A DNA stretch of 64,000 bases from Arenimonas fontis (GTDB lineage: Bacteria; Pseudomonadota; Gammaproteobacteria; Xanthomonadales; Xanthomonadaceae), in the NCBI RefSeq assembly GCF_008386465.1, contig NZ_VUOD01000005.1:178928-242927 (forward strand). Reading direction: 5' to 3'. This document shows, piece after piece, positions 8,094-17,237 of this stretch. The position numbers and the translations under genes are program-made. The number at the start of each line of letters is the position of its first letter. The first letter of the stretch is position 1. The notes beneath the pieces were generated by a model. The model was not told the origin of the DNA, ran no database searches, and saw nothing but the letters and a program-made list of their open reading frames with translations.

Positions 8094-8657
8094 ATGAACG
8101 AGTCCGCAGAAATCACCCAGTGGCTGGCCGCCGCCCGGCAAGGGGACAAATCGGCGCTGGACCGCGTGCTGGCCACCCTGTACCGGGAGCTGCACGGCAT
8201 GGCCCGGCGCCAGCTGGGCGGCCAGCAGCAGGGCCATACCCTGGACACCACCGCCCTGGTGCACGAGGCCTACCTGAAGCTGGCCGGCCGCGCCGAGGCC
8301 GAGTTCGAGGACCGCGCCCACTTCTTCGCCTACGCCGCCAGCGCCATGCGCTCGGTGGTGGTGGACTACGCCCGCCAGCGCATGGCGGTGAAGCGTGGCG
8401 GCGATCTGCACCGGGTCACCGACCTGCCCGAGGACGCCGGCGGCGGCATGCGCCTGGACGAGGACATGCTGGGCCTGGACGTGGCCCTGAACAAGCTGCA
8501 CGCCCTGGACCCGCGCCTGGCCCAGGTGGTGGAGATGCGTTATTTCGCCGGCCTGTCGGAGAGCGAGATCGCCGGCCTGCTCAAGCGCTCGGAACGCAGC
8601 GTGCGGCGCGACTGGCAGAAGGCGCGCATGTTCCTGCTGGCCGCCCTGCAGGGCTGA
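8094..8657 (+). CDS. ECF-like RNA polymerase sigma factor (Sig-70 X6 type)
   Basis: 187 residues. The ATG at 8094 follows CGGGGAACC. Sigma region 2 is visible as AAARQGDKSALDRVLATLYRE through TALVHEAYLKLAG and RAHFFAYAASAMRSVVVDYA. Region 4 is the C-terminal helix-turn-helix LSESEIAGLLKRSERSVRRD with a following WQKARMFL. This layout is the subfamily often found beside Ser/Thr kinases in Xanthomonadales, Acidobacteria and Planctomycetes. The kinase gene starts 16 bp downstream, so the two are co-transcribed. No anti-sigma factor is visible; the kinase may take that role. Target genes cannot be told from this window. Confidence 0.88.
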   Translation: MNESAEITQWLAAARQGDKSALDRVLATLYRELHGMARRQLGGQQQGHTLDTTALVHEAYLKLAGRAEAEFEDRAHFFAYAASAMRSVVVDYARQRMAVKRGGDLHRVTDLPEDAGGGMRLDEDMLGLDVALNKLHALDPRLAQVVEMRYFAGLSESEIAGLLKRSERSVRRDWQKARMFLLAALQG

Positions 8658-8673
8658 GCCCGGGAGTCCCGGC

Positions 8674-11478
8674 ATGGACTCCGAACGCTGGGCCACCCTG
8701 TCCCCCCTGCTGGACGAGCTGCTGGAGCTCGACCCCGAATTCCGCCCGCGCCGCCTGGCCGAGATCCGCGCCGCCGATGCCGCCATGGCCGACGAGCTCG
8801 AGCGCCTGCTGGCCCTGGAGGACCAACGCCCGGATTTCCTCAGCGGATCGGTGGTGGACGCCGCCGTGTTCGCGCCCCAGCCCGGCCAGGTCATCGGCCC
8901 CTACAAGCTGGAACGGCTGCTGGGCGAAGGCGGCATGGGCCAGGTGTGGCTGGCCATCCGCAATGACGGCCTCTACCAGCGCCGGGTCGCGCTGAAACTG
9001 CTGCGTCCCGGCCTGGGCGATACCGGCCTGCGCCAACGCTTCAACCGCGAGCGGCAGATCCTGGCCCGGCTCGGCCACGCCCATATCGCCCGCCTGCTCG
9101 ACGCCGGCGTCAGCAAGGACGGCCAGCCCTATCTGGCCCTGGACTACGTGCAGGGCGAGCCGATCACCCACTACGCCTGGAACCTGGACCTGCCGGTGGC
9201 CGAGCGCCTGCAGCTGTTCCTGCAGGTCTGCGCCGCGGTGAGCCACGCGCACGCCAACCTGGTGGTGCACCGCGATCTCAAGCCCTCGAACATCCTGGTG
9301 ACGCCGGCCGGCGAGGTCTGCCTGCTCGACTTCGGCATCGCCAAGCTGCTGGACGAGGAAGCCAGCGGCGAGCAGGAACTCACCGGCACCGGCGCCCGCA
9401 CCTTCACCCTGCACTACGCCGCGCCCGAGCAGCTGCGCCACGGCGCCGTCACCACCATGACCGACGTGTACTCGCTGGGCATGGTGCTGTACGAGCTGCT
9501 CACCGGCCGCAAGCCCTACGAGACCGACCGCGCCACCGACGCCGCCTGGGAAGAGGCCATCCTGCACGCCGACCCGGTGCGGCCCTCGCAGGCGGCGCTG
9601 CGCCAGGCCCGCGAGGACGGCCGCCCGCACGCCCGCAAGCGCGCCCGCGAGCTGGCCGGCGACCTCGACAACATCCTGCTCAAGGCCCTGGCCAAGCTGC
9701 CGGACGAGCGTTACGTCTCGGCCGAAGCCCTGGCCCAGGACATCCGCCGCCACCTCGAAGGCGAGCCGGTGCTGGCAAGACCGCAGAGCCTGGCCTACCG
9801 CACCGGCAAGTTCCTGCGGCGCAACTCCCTGCCGGTGGCAGGCGTGTCGGTGGTGGGCATGATGCTGGTGGCGGCCCTGGTGTTCGTCACCTGGCAGGCG
9901 CGGCGCGCCATCGAGGAAGCGCAGCGGGCGCAAGCCATGCAGGATTTCGTGGTGGCCCTGTTCGAGGACACCGAGCAGACCGGCAGCGGCGACGCCGTGG
10001 ACGTGCGCAGCCTGCTGGATGCCGGTGCCCGCCGCGCCGATACCGACCTGCATGGCCAGCCGCGCGCCCGCGCCGAACTGCTGGGCCTGCTGGCACGGCT
10101 GCGCCAGGGGCTGGGCGACGACCGGGAGGCGCTGGCCCTGCTGGATCGCCAGGCGCGGCTGTTCGCGGCCATGCCCGAGGACGATCGCGAGCGCCTGCAG
10201 GTGGAGGCGGCTGCCTTGCGCGGCCGCAGCCTGCGTGCCCTCGGCCAGGCCGATGCCTGCGTGGCTGAACTCAAGCCGCTGCTCTCGCTCAGCCAGCAGT
10301 TGGCAGTGCGCTGGCCGCGCGCCTCGGCCGAGTTCCTGTCACAACTGGGGCGCTGCCACCGTGCGCTCGGCGGCCGGGCCGTGGCCCGCGACCTGTTCGG
10401 CCAGGCACTGCAGCTGCGCGGCGCCGGCGGCGAGCTCAGCAAACCCCTGCAGGCGGAAAGCCAGGCCGATCTGGCCGGCCTGCTGATGGACGAAGGCCGG
10501 TATGCCGAGGCGCTGGACGGCATGTACCGGGCGCTGGGCCTGCTGCGCGAAAGCGTCGGCGACCGCAATGCCCTGGGCGTGGAAGTGTGGCGCGAGCTGG
10601 GCCAATTGCAGCGCGCGCTGGGCGATCGCCGCGAGGCCGAGGCGTCCTATCGGCAGGGCCTGCAGATCGCCCTGGACCGGTTCGGCGTCGGCCATCCGCT
10701 GACCATCGGTGTGCAGCGGGCCTTGGGCGATCTGTTGATCGAGGTGGGCAAACTGGAGGAAGCCGGCCGCCTGCTAGGCATGGCGCATCAGCGTCTGAGC
10801 GACCGGTTGGGCCCGGATCACGGGGAACTGGCGCGGTCCTGGCGCCAGCTCGGCCGCCTGGCCTACGAGCAGGGCCGCCTGCCGCAGGCGGCCGATGCAC
10901 TGCAACGCAGCCTCGACCTGCATCGCCGGCACGGAATGCTGGCGGCCGATCCCGCCCTGCTTTGCGACCTGGCCCGCGTCCAGTCGGCCCAGGGCCTGCA
11001 CGCCGCGGCGGAGGCCCTGGCCCGCGAATGCCTGCAACTGGCCCAGGCCGCCAGCCCGACCATGGCTGCCGAGGCCGAGCGCCTGATGGTATGGCTGGCC
11101 CTGGCCCGGCAGGACGGCACCGCCGCCCGCGACTGGCTGGCCCTGGCCGAGCGCCGCGGCGATGGCGGCGAGCCCCGCGTGCAAGGCGAGTTGGCCCGGC
11201 TGCGCATCAAGCTGGCCCTGGCGGACGACGACCTGCCCGCCGCCGAGGCGGCCCTGGCAACCTTGCGCGCGCTGCCGCTGCCGCAGGGCACAGACATCGC
11301 CCTGCGCACCTGGCGCAGCGACGCCCTGCTGGCCGAGTTGCACTGCCGGGCCGGCCGCGCCGGCACCGGCCGCGAGCTGATCGAAGCCACCCTGGCCGCG
11401 GTCGGCCGGCAGGCCCCGGAGCGCCAGCGCCTGCTGGACGAACTGGCCGCCGATGCCGGCAGCTGCGGCCGGCGCTGA
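8674..11478 (+). CDS. Membrane Ser/Thr protein kinase with TPR sensor domain
   Basis: 934 residues. A PknB-type kinase occupies roughly residues 75-360: glycine loop LLGEGGMGQVW (about 82-92), VALKLL with the ATP-binding Lys (about 108), HRDLKPSN catalytic loop (about 199), DFGIAK (about 219) and APEQ. All catalytic residues are present, so it should be active. One transmembrane segment (SLPVAGVSVVGMMLVAALVF, near 383-403) separates it from a large C-terminal half made of TPR-like helical repeats that would lie outside the cytoplasm. It is downstream of and probably co-transcribed with the sigma factor, suggesting a signalling pair in which phosphorylation controls the sigma factor. The signal is unknown. 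Confidence 0.9.
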   Translation: MDSERWATLSPLLDELLELDPEFRPRRLAEIRAADAAMADELERLLALEDQRPDFLSGSVVDAAVFAPQPGQVIGPYKLERLLGEGGMGQVWLAIRNDGLYQRRVALKLLRPGLGDTGLRQRFNRERQILARLGHAHIARLLDAGVSKDGQPYLALDYVQGEPITHYAWNLDLPVAERLQLFLQVCAAVSHAHANLVVHRDLKPSNILVTPAGEVCLLDFGIAKLLDEEASGEQELTGTGARTFTLHYAAPEQLRHGAVTTMTDVYSLGMVLYELLTGRKPYETDRATDAAWEEAILHADPVRPSQAALRQAREDGRPHARKRARELAGDLDNILLKALAKLPDERYVSAEALAQDIRRHLEGEPVLARPQSLAYRTGKFLRRNSLPVAGVSVVGMMLVAALVFVTWQARRAIEEAQRAQAMQDFVVALFEDTEQTGSGDAVDVRSLLDAGARRADTDLHGQPRARAELLGLLARLRQGLGDDREALALLDRQARLFAAMPEDDRERLQVEAAALRGRSLRALGQADACVAELKPLLSLSQQLAVRWPRASAEFLSQLGRCHRALGGRAVARDLFGQALQLRGAGGELSKPLQAESQADLAGLLMDEGRYAEALDGMYRALGLLRESVGDRNALGVEVWRELGQLQRALGDRREAEASYRQGLQIALDRFGVGHPLTIGVQRALGDLLIEVGKLEEAGRLLGMAHQRLSDRLGPDHGELARSWRQLGRLAYEQGRLPQAADALQRSLDLHRRHGMLAADPALLCDLARVQSAQGLHAAAEALARECLQLAQAASPTMAAEAERLMVWLALARQDGTAARDWLALAERRGDGGEPRVQGELARLRIKLALADDDLPAAEAALATLRALPLPQGTDIALRTWRSDALLAELHCRAGRAGTGRELIEATLAAVGRQAPERQRLLDELAADAGSCGRR

Positions 11479-11487
11479 GCCGGACGC

Positions 11488-12132
11488 TCAGTTTTCCTCG
11501 CCTTCCGGCCGGCCCAGCGGCAGCTGCGGCTGCTGCAGGTCTATGACGCCCTCGCCGGCCATCACCTTCTTGAACTCGCCGCGGCTGACCGACACGTAGC
11601 GCTCGTTGCCGCCGATCTCCACCTGCGGGCCATCGGAAACGGCGCGGCCATGTTCGTCCACGCGCAGCACCATGGTGGCCTTGCGGCCGCTATGGCAGAT
11701 GGTCTTGATCTCGACCAGATTGTCGGCCCAGGCCAGCAGGTACTGGCTGCCCTCGAACAGCTCGCCGCGGAAATCGGTGCGCAGGCCGTAGGCCAGCACC
11801 GGCACGTGCATGCGGTCCACGATCTCGGTCAACTGCCAGACCTGGCGCTTGCTCAGGAACTGCGCCTCGTCCACCAGGACACAGTGCAACGGCCCGTGCG
11901 TCTCGCGGTCGGCACGGGCCAGGGCTTCCAGGTCGTCGTCGGGCGTGAACACCGTGCCGCGGGCCTTCAGGCCGATGCGTGAAGCCACCACGCCCTCGCC
12001 GGCCCGGTCATCCAGGCGCGGCGTCAGGATGAGCGTGCGCATGCCGCGCTCGTGGTAGTTGTGCGCGCTCTGCAGCAGGGTGGTGGTCTTCCCGGCGTTC
12101 ATCGCCGAGTAGTAGAAGTACAGCTTGGCCAA
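11488..12132 (-). CDS. tdk: Thymidine kinase
   Basis: 214 residues, within the usual range for bacterial type II thymidine kinase. It phosphorylates thymidine to dTMP in the salvage pathway. Seen: P-loop [14 protein letters not shown] near the N-terminus, the Walker-B/catalytic block [18 protein letters not shown], the substrate region [15 protein letters not shown], and [12 protein letters not shown] where the zinc-binding cysteines normally sit. Only one cysteine (Cys-His) is evident, so the structural zinc site may be partly lost. It is a single gene convergent with the kinase gene, 9 bp between the stops. Confidence 0.95.
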   Translation of the reverse strand: MAKLYFYYSAMNAGKTTTLLQSAHNYHERGMRTLILTPRLDDRAGEGVVASRIGLKARGTVFTPDDDLEALARADRETHGPLHCVLVDEAQFLSKRQVWQLTEIVDRMHVPVLAYGLRTDFRGELFEGSQYLLAWADNLVEIKTICHSGRKATMVLRVDEHGRAVSDGPQVEIGGNERYVSVSRGEFKKVMAGEGVIDLQQPQLPLGRPEGEEN

Positions 12133-12224
12133 TGTCGCGGTCCGGCGCGGGTGGAGGCGTCATTATCGCCGCGCCGCCGCCGCTTGTCCGGCGGGTGACC
12201 GCAGCCGGCGGGGCGCCGGGGTGC

Positions 12225-13037
12225 TCAGTCCTGTGTCGCGTCCCGTGCTTCGTCCCGCGCTTCGTCCTGCGCTTCGTCCTGTGCCTCGTCCTGCGCTGCG
12301 CGGTCTGTTCTGTTCCGGGCCCGGTCGGCGGCGTCCTCGCCTGCCTGCAACAGCTCGCCCACGGTCACGGTGCCTTCCAGCGGCCGGTCCCAGCTTTCGT
12401 CCTGCCAGCGGAAGTAGGCTTCGGGCACCCAGAAGCGGTCGTCGTAGAAGGTCTCGCCGTCTATCACCTGGATGCCGCTGGGGGTCGGAATGACCACCCG
12501 CAGGAAGCCCTTGAAACCCACCCGGCTGCCGGTCATGCGGCTGCGTTCGCGCCGCAACACGGTGGCCAGGCGCGGCTTGGCGACCTCGTCGCCGTACTCG
12601 GCGTAGAAGGTCTGGCCTTCGGTGACGGCACGGGCGCGCTGTTCCTGGTCCAGCTGCGCCCAGTAATGCTCGCGCTTGGCCAGCATCAACGGATAGCCGC
12701 GCTCGGCGGCCAGGTCCATCCAGATGTAGGCCAGGACGGGGTCGCGCGGCACGCCGCGGCCGTCCCAGTACATCTCGGCCAGGAGTGCCTGCGAGGGCTT
12801 GTCGGCGTAACGTGCGGCGCGGCGGAAGGCGTTGGCCGCCTCCGTGTACCGGCCTTCGCGCAAGGCCTTGTGGCCGATATCGCGATGCCTGAGGTCCGGA
12901 TGCGCCGACATGAAGGCATCGGACTGCACGATCAGCGCCTCGTCCGAGGAGCGGCGGGGGGCATTCACCTGGGCGATCGCGGCCTGGGCGGCCAGGCAGA
13001 GCAGCAGGGGGGCGGTCAGGACGAAAACGCGGCGCAT
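12225..13037 (-). CDS. Exported Sel1-like repeat protein with repetitive acidic tail
   Basis: 270 residues from the ATG at 13037, chosen because a signal peptide follows directly (VFVLTAPLLLCLAAQAAIAQ); the longer frame upstream has no support. The middle has TPR/Sel1-like helical repeats (EGRYTEAANAFRRAARYA and PSQALLAEMYWDGRGVPRDP followed by VLAYIWMDLAAERGYPLML), which usually mediate protein contacts in the periplasm. The C-terminus ends in a 4-residue repeat (AQDE/ARDE units) encoded by a 12-bp tandem repeat. No enzymatic motif is visible. Specific function unknown. Confidence 0.75.
   Translation of the reverse strand: MRRVFVLTAPLLLCLAAQAAIAQVNAPRRSSDEALIVQSDAFMSAHPDLRHRDIGHKALREGRYTEAANAFRRAARYADKPSQALLAEMYWDGRGVPRDPVLAYIWMDLAAERGYPLMLAKREHYWAQLDQEQRARAVTEGQTFYAEYGDEVAKPRLATVLRRERSRMTGSRVGFKGFLRVVIPTPSGIQVIDGETFYDDRFWVPEAYFRWQDESWDRPLEGTVTVGELLQAGEDAADRARNRTDRAAQDEAQDEAQDEARDEARDATQD
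12228..12299 (-). repeat. Coding 12-bp tandem repeat, six units
   Basis: Six consecutive 12-bp units of the form GTCCTGCGCTTC (plus strand) lie just before the stop codon of the Sel1-like gene. Since 12 is a multiple of 3, changes in copy number add or remove four residues (QDEA/RDEA) without shifting frame. Units differ at two to three positions. Confidence 0.85.
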
Positions 13038-13108
13038 GGTCGTCTCCCGGCAATCGGCTCCATGCAGAACCTTGCCACCCCGACAGCCCGACGGGAAGCG
13101 GCCGACAC

Positions 13109-13831
13109 TCAGCAGGGGGTCGGAATGTTCAGCAAGGCCAGCGCTTGCCGGAATCCGGCGTCGGGCGGGGCCGCGACCTCCAGCCGCCGGCCGTGGACCG
13201 GATGCGGAAAGCCCAGCTTCCAGGCATGCAGCAGCATCCGGTGCACGCCGCGCATGCGGAAGGCCAGGTTGTGCCGGCCGTCGCCATGGCTGGTGTCGCC
13301 AACCAGGTGATGGCGCAGGTGCTTGAGGTGGCGGCGGATCTGCCGGAAGCGCCCGGTCAGCGGGCTGCAGCACAGCAGGGCGTAGCGCGCGCTCGGATGT
13401 GCGCGATCGGGCCAGGGCGCCTCGGCCCGGGCCAGGGTTTCGTAGGCGGTGCGGGCTGGCTTCTTCGCCGGCTTGCCGGGGCCGCCATCCAGCGGATGGT
13501 CGATCAGGCCGGCCGGCGGGTCCGGCCAGCCGCGGCAGACGGCGAGGTAGTGCTTGTCGAAACCCTCCGCCATCAGCGCCTTGCCCAGCGCCGAGGCGGT
13601 GTCGCGGTCGAAGGCCAGCAGCAGACAGCCGCTGGTGGCGCGGTCCAGGCGGTGCGCCAGGAGTACCGGACGGCCAAACTGCCCGCGCAGGCGGTCGGCG
13701 GCGAAGTCGGTCTCGCCGCGGGCCAGGGCGCTGTCGTGCACCATCAGGCCGGCGGGTTTGTTGACGACGGCCAGGTACTGGTCGGCGTACAGGACCTCCA
13801 GGTCCTCGCACCTGTCGGGCCTGTCGGTCAC
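13109..13831 (-). CDS. RluA-family pseudouridine synthase, TruC-like
   Basis: 240 residues from GTG 13831, which avoids overlap with ubiB (24 bp away); the longer frame to 13933 would overlap ubiB. The RluA catalytic motif HRLDRATSGCLLLA is present with the Asp nucleophile, preceded by VVNKPAGLMVH. The C-terminal part (HLKHLRHHLVGDTSHGDGRH) resembles TruC, the enzyme modifying tRNA U65, more than the large-subunit rRNA enzymes. There is no S4 domain, which also fits TruC. The exact RNA target cannot be proven from sequence reading. Confidence 0.82.
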   Translation of the reverse strand: MTDRPDRCEDLEVLYADQYLAVVNKPAGLMVHDSALARGETDFAADRLRGQFGRPVLLAHRLDRATSGCLLLAFDRDTASALGKALMAEGFDKHYLAVCRGWPDPPAGLIDHPLDGGPGKPAKKPARTAYETLARAEAPWPDRAHPSARYALLCCSPLTGRFRQIRRHLKHLRHHLVGDTSHGDGRHNLAFRMRGVHRMLLHAWKLGFPHPVHGRRLEVAAPPDAGFRQALALLNIPTPC

Positions 13832-13854
13832 GGGCAGCCCCCGAAAGCCGCGCT

Positions 13855-15516
13855 TCAGCGCCGCGGCCAGGCCGCCAGGAAGGCGCCAGCCGCGCCCAGG
13901 CCGGCGATCAGTGCCGCCGCCGGCACGCCCCACAGGCGCGGGCCGCCGGCTTCCAGCGCGAACAGCACCGCCGCCACGATCATCAGGCCGGCGCCGAGAA
14001 TGGCGTACACGGTCTGACGCTGGCCAGCGCGGGAAATGCGCGCCAGCTCCTCCAGATCGCGGCTGCGCATGTGCAGGGCGTGGTCGCCGCGTACCTGCTG
14101 GGCCAGCCAGTCGTGCAACAGGCGCGGCATGTCCGGCGCCTGGGTCACCAGCTCGGGCAGGCGCTTGCGGAACTCCGCTGCCAGATGGCCGGCGCTGTAG
14201 CGCTCGCGCAGGATCGCCTCCAGCACCGGCCTGGCTTCGGCCCAGATGTCCAGCTTCGGGTCCAGCAGCCTGCCCACGCCCTCGATGTTCAGCAGGGTCT
14301 TCTGCAACAGGATCAGCTGCGGTTGCAGGGTCAGCTCGTAGCGCTGGGCGGTCTTGAACAGCTTGACCAGCACCTCGCCCAGGGAAATCTCGCTCAGGGG
14401 CCGGGTGAAGTAAGGCTCGCAGACGGCGCGGGTGGCGGCTTCCAGCTCGTCCAGGCGGATGTGCGAAGGCATCCAGCCGGCTTCCAGGTGCAGCTCGGCG
14501 ATGCGCCGGTAGTCGCGCTGGAAGATCGCCATGAAATTTTCGGCCAGGTAGTACTGGTCGCGCCGGGTCAGCTGGCCGACGATGCCGAAATCGATGGCGA
14601 CGAAACGCGGATTGGCCTTGCGGGCCGGGTCGGTATCCACCCAGATGTTGCCGGCGTGGGCGTCGGCGTGAAAGAAGTTGTCGCGGAAGACCTGGGTGTA
14701 GAACACGCGCACGCCCTTGGCGGCCAAGGCCTTGCGATCGATGCCGGCGGCGTCCAGGGCTTCGACGTCGTCGGCCGGAATGCCGGCCACCCGTTCCATG
14801 GTCAGCACCGAGGCCGTGCTCAGCGGCCAGAACACCTCGGGCACGTACAGGTCGTTGCTGTCCTGCCAGGTGCGGCGCATCAGGCTGGCGTTGGCACCCT
14901 CACGCTGCAGGTCCAGCTCGGCCATCAGGGTGGATTCGATTTCCGACACCACTTCCTGCGGGCGGATCCGGTCGGCACTGGGATGGTGACGATCCGCCAG
15001 CGCAGCCAGCGCGCGCAGCAGGGCGATATCGTCGGCGATGCGGGCGTGGATGCCCGGGCGCAGCACCTTCACCACCACCTCGCGTCCGTCGTGCAGACGG
15101 GCCGGATGCACCTGGGCGATCGAGGCCGAGGCCAGCGGCTCCAGGCCGAACTCGGCGAACAGCTCGGACACCGGCTTGCCCAGCTCGGCCTCGATGCGGG
15201 CGCGCGCCTGCTCGCCCGGGAAGGGCGCGACGCGATCCTGCAGCAGCGACAACTCCTCGGCGATGTCCGGCGGCAGCAGGTCGCGGCGGGTGGAGAGGAT
15301 CTGCCCGAACTTCACGAAGATCGGGCCCAGCTCCTGCAGGGCCAGGCGCAGGCGCTCGCCGCGCGGGCGGTCGGCGCCGGCGCGGCGGCCGGTCAGCGGC
15401 TTGAGCAGCCACAGCCAGCCACCGACGGCGGTGTCTTCGAGCAGGGCGTCCAGGCGGTGCTTCAGCAGCACCCGGACGATGCCCAGCGCGCGCAGGCTGC
15501 CGCGCAGGCCGCTCAC
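13855..15516 (-). CDS. ubiB: UbiB, ABC1/ADCK-type ubiquinone biosynthesis ATPase
   Basis: 553 residues, the usual UbiB length. It is needed for ubiquinone biosynthesis at the inner membrane. Seen: the KxGQ-type motif in [19 protein letters not shown] (the family's unusual N-terminal motif), [11 protein letters not shown] (alanine-rich loop replacing the kinase glycine loop), VVVKVLRPG (Lys), [14 protein letters not shown] (catalytic loop) and [10 protein letters not shown] (DFG). Two hydrophobic segments at the C-terminus ([20 protein letters not shown] and [20 protein letters not shown]) anchor it. Its start overlaps the end of ubiJ by four bases, as in many proteobacterial ubi operons. Confidence 0.95.
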   Translation of the reverse strand: MSGLRGSLRALGIVRVLLKHRLDALLEDTAVGGWLWLLKPLTGRRAGADRPRGERLRLALQELGPIFVKFGQILSTRRDLLPPDIAEELSLLQDRVAPFPGEQARARIEAELGKPVSELFAEFGLEPLASASIAQVHPARLHDGREVVVKVLRPGIHARIADDIALLRALAALADRHHPSADRIRPQEVVSEIESTLMAELDLQREGANASLMRRTWQDSNDLYVPEVFWPLSTASVLTMERVAGIPADDVEALDAAGIDRKALAAKGVRVFYTQVFRDNFFHADAHAGNIWVDTDPARKANPRFVAIDFGIVGQLTRRDQYYLAENFMAIFQRDYRRIAELHLEAGWMPSHIRLDELEAATRAVCEPYFTRPLSEISLGEVLVKLFKTAQRYELTLQPQLILLQKTLLNIEGVGRLLDPKLDIWAEARPVLEAILRERYSAGHLAAEFRKRLPELVTQAPDMPRLLHDWLAQQVRGDHALHMRSRDLEELARISRAGQRQTVYAILGAGLMIVAAVLFALEAGGPRLWGVPAAALIAGLGAAGAFLAAWPRR

Positions 15517-16148
15517 GGGCGCTCCGCCTGTTCGAGCCGGGCGATGCGCGCGGCCAGGCGCTCGGCGCGGTCGCGCACGGCGTCCACGTCGTCGAGGAAG
15601 GCGGAGAGTTCGGCCTTGCCAACCAGGTCGCGCGATTCCTCGGTGAGGTATTCGACGGCGTCGCGTCCCAGGCCACGGGCAAGCCGGGCACCGGCCTTCA
15701 GGGCCTCGCGCAGCGTCCGCGCCACCTGCGGGCCGACGATCGGGCCCAGCAGCTCGGCGAAGGGCTGGTCCCAGTCGGGATCGAAGCGCCTGGCCAGCCC
15801 CTGCAGACGGCGCGCCAATTCGGCATCGCCGTTGACGCGCACCCGGCCCACCGGCGGCGCATCCGGCGCGCGCAGGAAAGGCAGCTGCGAGAGCACACCC
15901 GACAGGGTGGCGCGAATGCCCAGGTCGGGCTCCTGCGTGGGCGGGCCGACCTCCAGGCGGCCGCCGGCGACGCGGATGTCCAGCGCCACCGGCGGTGCCT
16001 CCAGGGCCAGGCCGATGCGCCGGCCCTCCAGCGTGGCCAGGGCGGCGGCGGTGTCCGGATCGAGTGCCAACAGGCGGTTCAGGGCCTCGCCCAGGGCGCG
16101 ACCGGCCAGGGGCTTGAGGGCGTCGAGCGGGGAAACGGGCTCATCCAT
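15513..16148 (-). CDS. ubiJ: UbiJ, SCP2-domain ubiquinone biosynthesis accessory factor
   Basis: 211 residues. UbiJ binds hydrophobic ubiquinone intermediates in the soluble Ubi complex. Seen: an SCP2-like lipid-binding region in the first half ([37 protein letters not shown]) and a C-terminal helical/coiled part ([20 protein letters not shown]) typical of UbiJ. The stop overlaps the ubiB start (ATGA), so the pair is translated together. ubiE is not adjacent here. A 52-bp palindrome lies just upstream of its start. Confidence 0.88.
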   Translation of the reverse strand: MDEPVSPLDALKPLAGRALGEALNRLLALDPDTAAALATLEGRRIGLALEAPPVALDIRVAGGRLEVGPPTQEPDLGIRATLSGVLSQLPFLRAPDAPPVGRVRVNGDAELARRLQGLARRFDPDWDQPFAELLGPIVGPQVARTLREALKAGARLARGLGRDAVEYLTEESRDLVGKAELSAFLDDVDAVRDRAERLAARIARLEQAERP

Positions 16149-16165
16149 GCCGCCATTCTACGGGT

Positions 16166-16217
16166 CTGATCTGACCCTTTGTTCTGACCCTAGGGTCAGA
16201 ACAAAGGGTCAGATCAG
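16166..16217. repeat. Perfect 52-bp palindrome built from the 13-bp repeat unit
   Basis: The left arm 16166-16191 is the exact reverse complement of the right arm 16192-16217, centred on CCCTAGGG. Each arm contains one GATCTGACCCTTT unit and one TTCTGACCCT unit. It lies between the oleD stop and the ubiJ start (both minus strand). It could act as a terminator-like hairpin for the ole operon, but no T-run follows. The units are the same as in the arrays at 35.7, 39.4 and 63.9 kb. Confidence 0.9.
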
Positions 16218-16235
16218 GGTGGAGGGATGGGCAGG

Positions 16236-17237
16236 TCAGCGGGGGGTGGTGCGCCACCAGTCGGCCAGGCGCTGGAGACCCTCGTCGATGCTGACCGTGG
16301 GACGGTAGCCGAAGTCGCGCGCCGCGGCCGAAATGTCGTACCAGTGCGGCGTGCTCAGCTGCTCGGCCAGGAAGCGGGTCATGGGCGGCTCGCCGCGCAG
16401 GCGCAGCACGGTCCAGGCGGCTTCCAGCACGGCACCGGCTGCATAGGCCAGGCCGTAGGGAATGCTGCCCTCGACTGGCGGCACGCCGGCGGCCTGCAGC
16501 AAGTCGTTGACGATGCGGCGCACCGGCCGCGGTTCGCCGTTCGAGATGAAATAGGCCTTGCCGGCGCAGGCCGCGCCCGGCGTCAGCGCCTGCAGGGCCA
16601 GCACGTGGGCACGGGCGGCATTGTCCACGTAGGTGGTGTCCATCAGGTTGTGGCCGCCGGCGATGAAACGCAGCCGGCCAGCCCTGGCGCGCTCGACCAG
16701 GCGCGGCAGCAGCTGGCTGTCGTCCGGGCCCCAGATCAGGCGCGGACGCAACGCCACCGTGGCCAGCTCCGGCCCGTTGGCCGCCAGCACCTCGTTCTCG
16801 GCAATCAGCTTGGTGGCCGGGTACGGCGCCTTGAACTTCGTGCCCAGCGGCGTGTCGAGCTCGTTGCCTCCCTCCACCGGCGTGCGCCCGCTGTGGGTGA
16901 CGCTGGGCGTGGAGGTGTAGACCAGCCGCTTGATGTCATGCGCGCGCATCGCCGCCAGCACGTTGCGGGTGCCGGTGACATTGGCGGCGAAGTAGTCGGC
17001 GTAAGCGCCCCAGGCGCCCGCCTTGGCGGCATTGTGCAGCACGGCGTCCTGGCCGGCGCAGGCGGAGCGCACGGCGGCGGCATCGGCCAGGTCGCCGCGG
17101 ATCTGCCGCACGCCCATGGCCTCCAGTTCCGGCGAATGGCTGCGCTGGAAGCTGGTCACCTCGTGTCCCTCGGCCAGCAGCGCCCGGCACAGGGCCCGGC
17201 CCAGGAAACCGGCGCCGCCGGTCACCAGCACCTTCAT
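16236..17237 (-). CDS. oleD: OleD, 2-alkyl-3-oxoalkanoate reductase
   Basis: 333 residues, extended SDR family. OleD reduces the beta-keto acid made by OleA to the 2-alkyl-3-hydroxyalkanoate using NADPH. Seen: Rossmann motif [17 protein letters not shown] at the N-terminus, then a D-containing segment IRGDLAD, SDR catalytic residues in [13 protein letters not shown] and the [11 protein letters not shown]xxxK motif, and [15 protein letters not shown]. It overlaps the end of oleC by four bases (ATGA). Identification rests on the B-C-D gene order; alone it would be called an NAD-dependent epimerase. Confidence 0.92.
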   Translation of the reverse strand: MKVLVTGGAGFLGRALCRALLAEGHEVTSFQRSHSPELEAMGVRQIRGDLADAAAVRSACAGQDAVLHNAAKAGAWGAYADYFAANVTGTRNVLAAMRAHDIKRLVYTSTPSVTHSGRTPVEGGNELDTPLGTKFKAPYPATKLIAENEVLAANGPELATVALRPRLIWGPDDSQLLPRLVERARAGRLRFIAGGHNLMDTTYVDNAARAHVLALQALTPGAACAGKAYFISNGEPRPVRRIVNDLLQAAGVPPVEGSIPYGLAYAAGAVLEAAWTVLRLRGEPPMTRFLAEQLSTPHWYDISAAARDFGYRPTVSIDEGLQRLADWWRTTPR

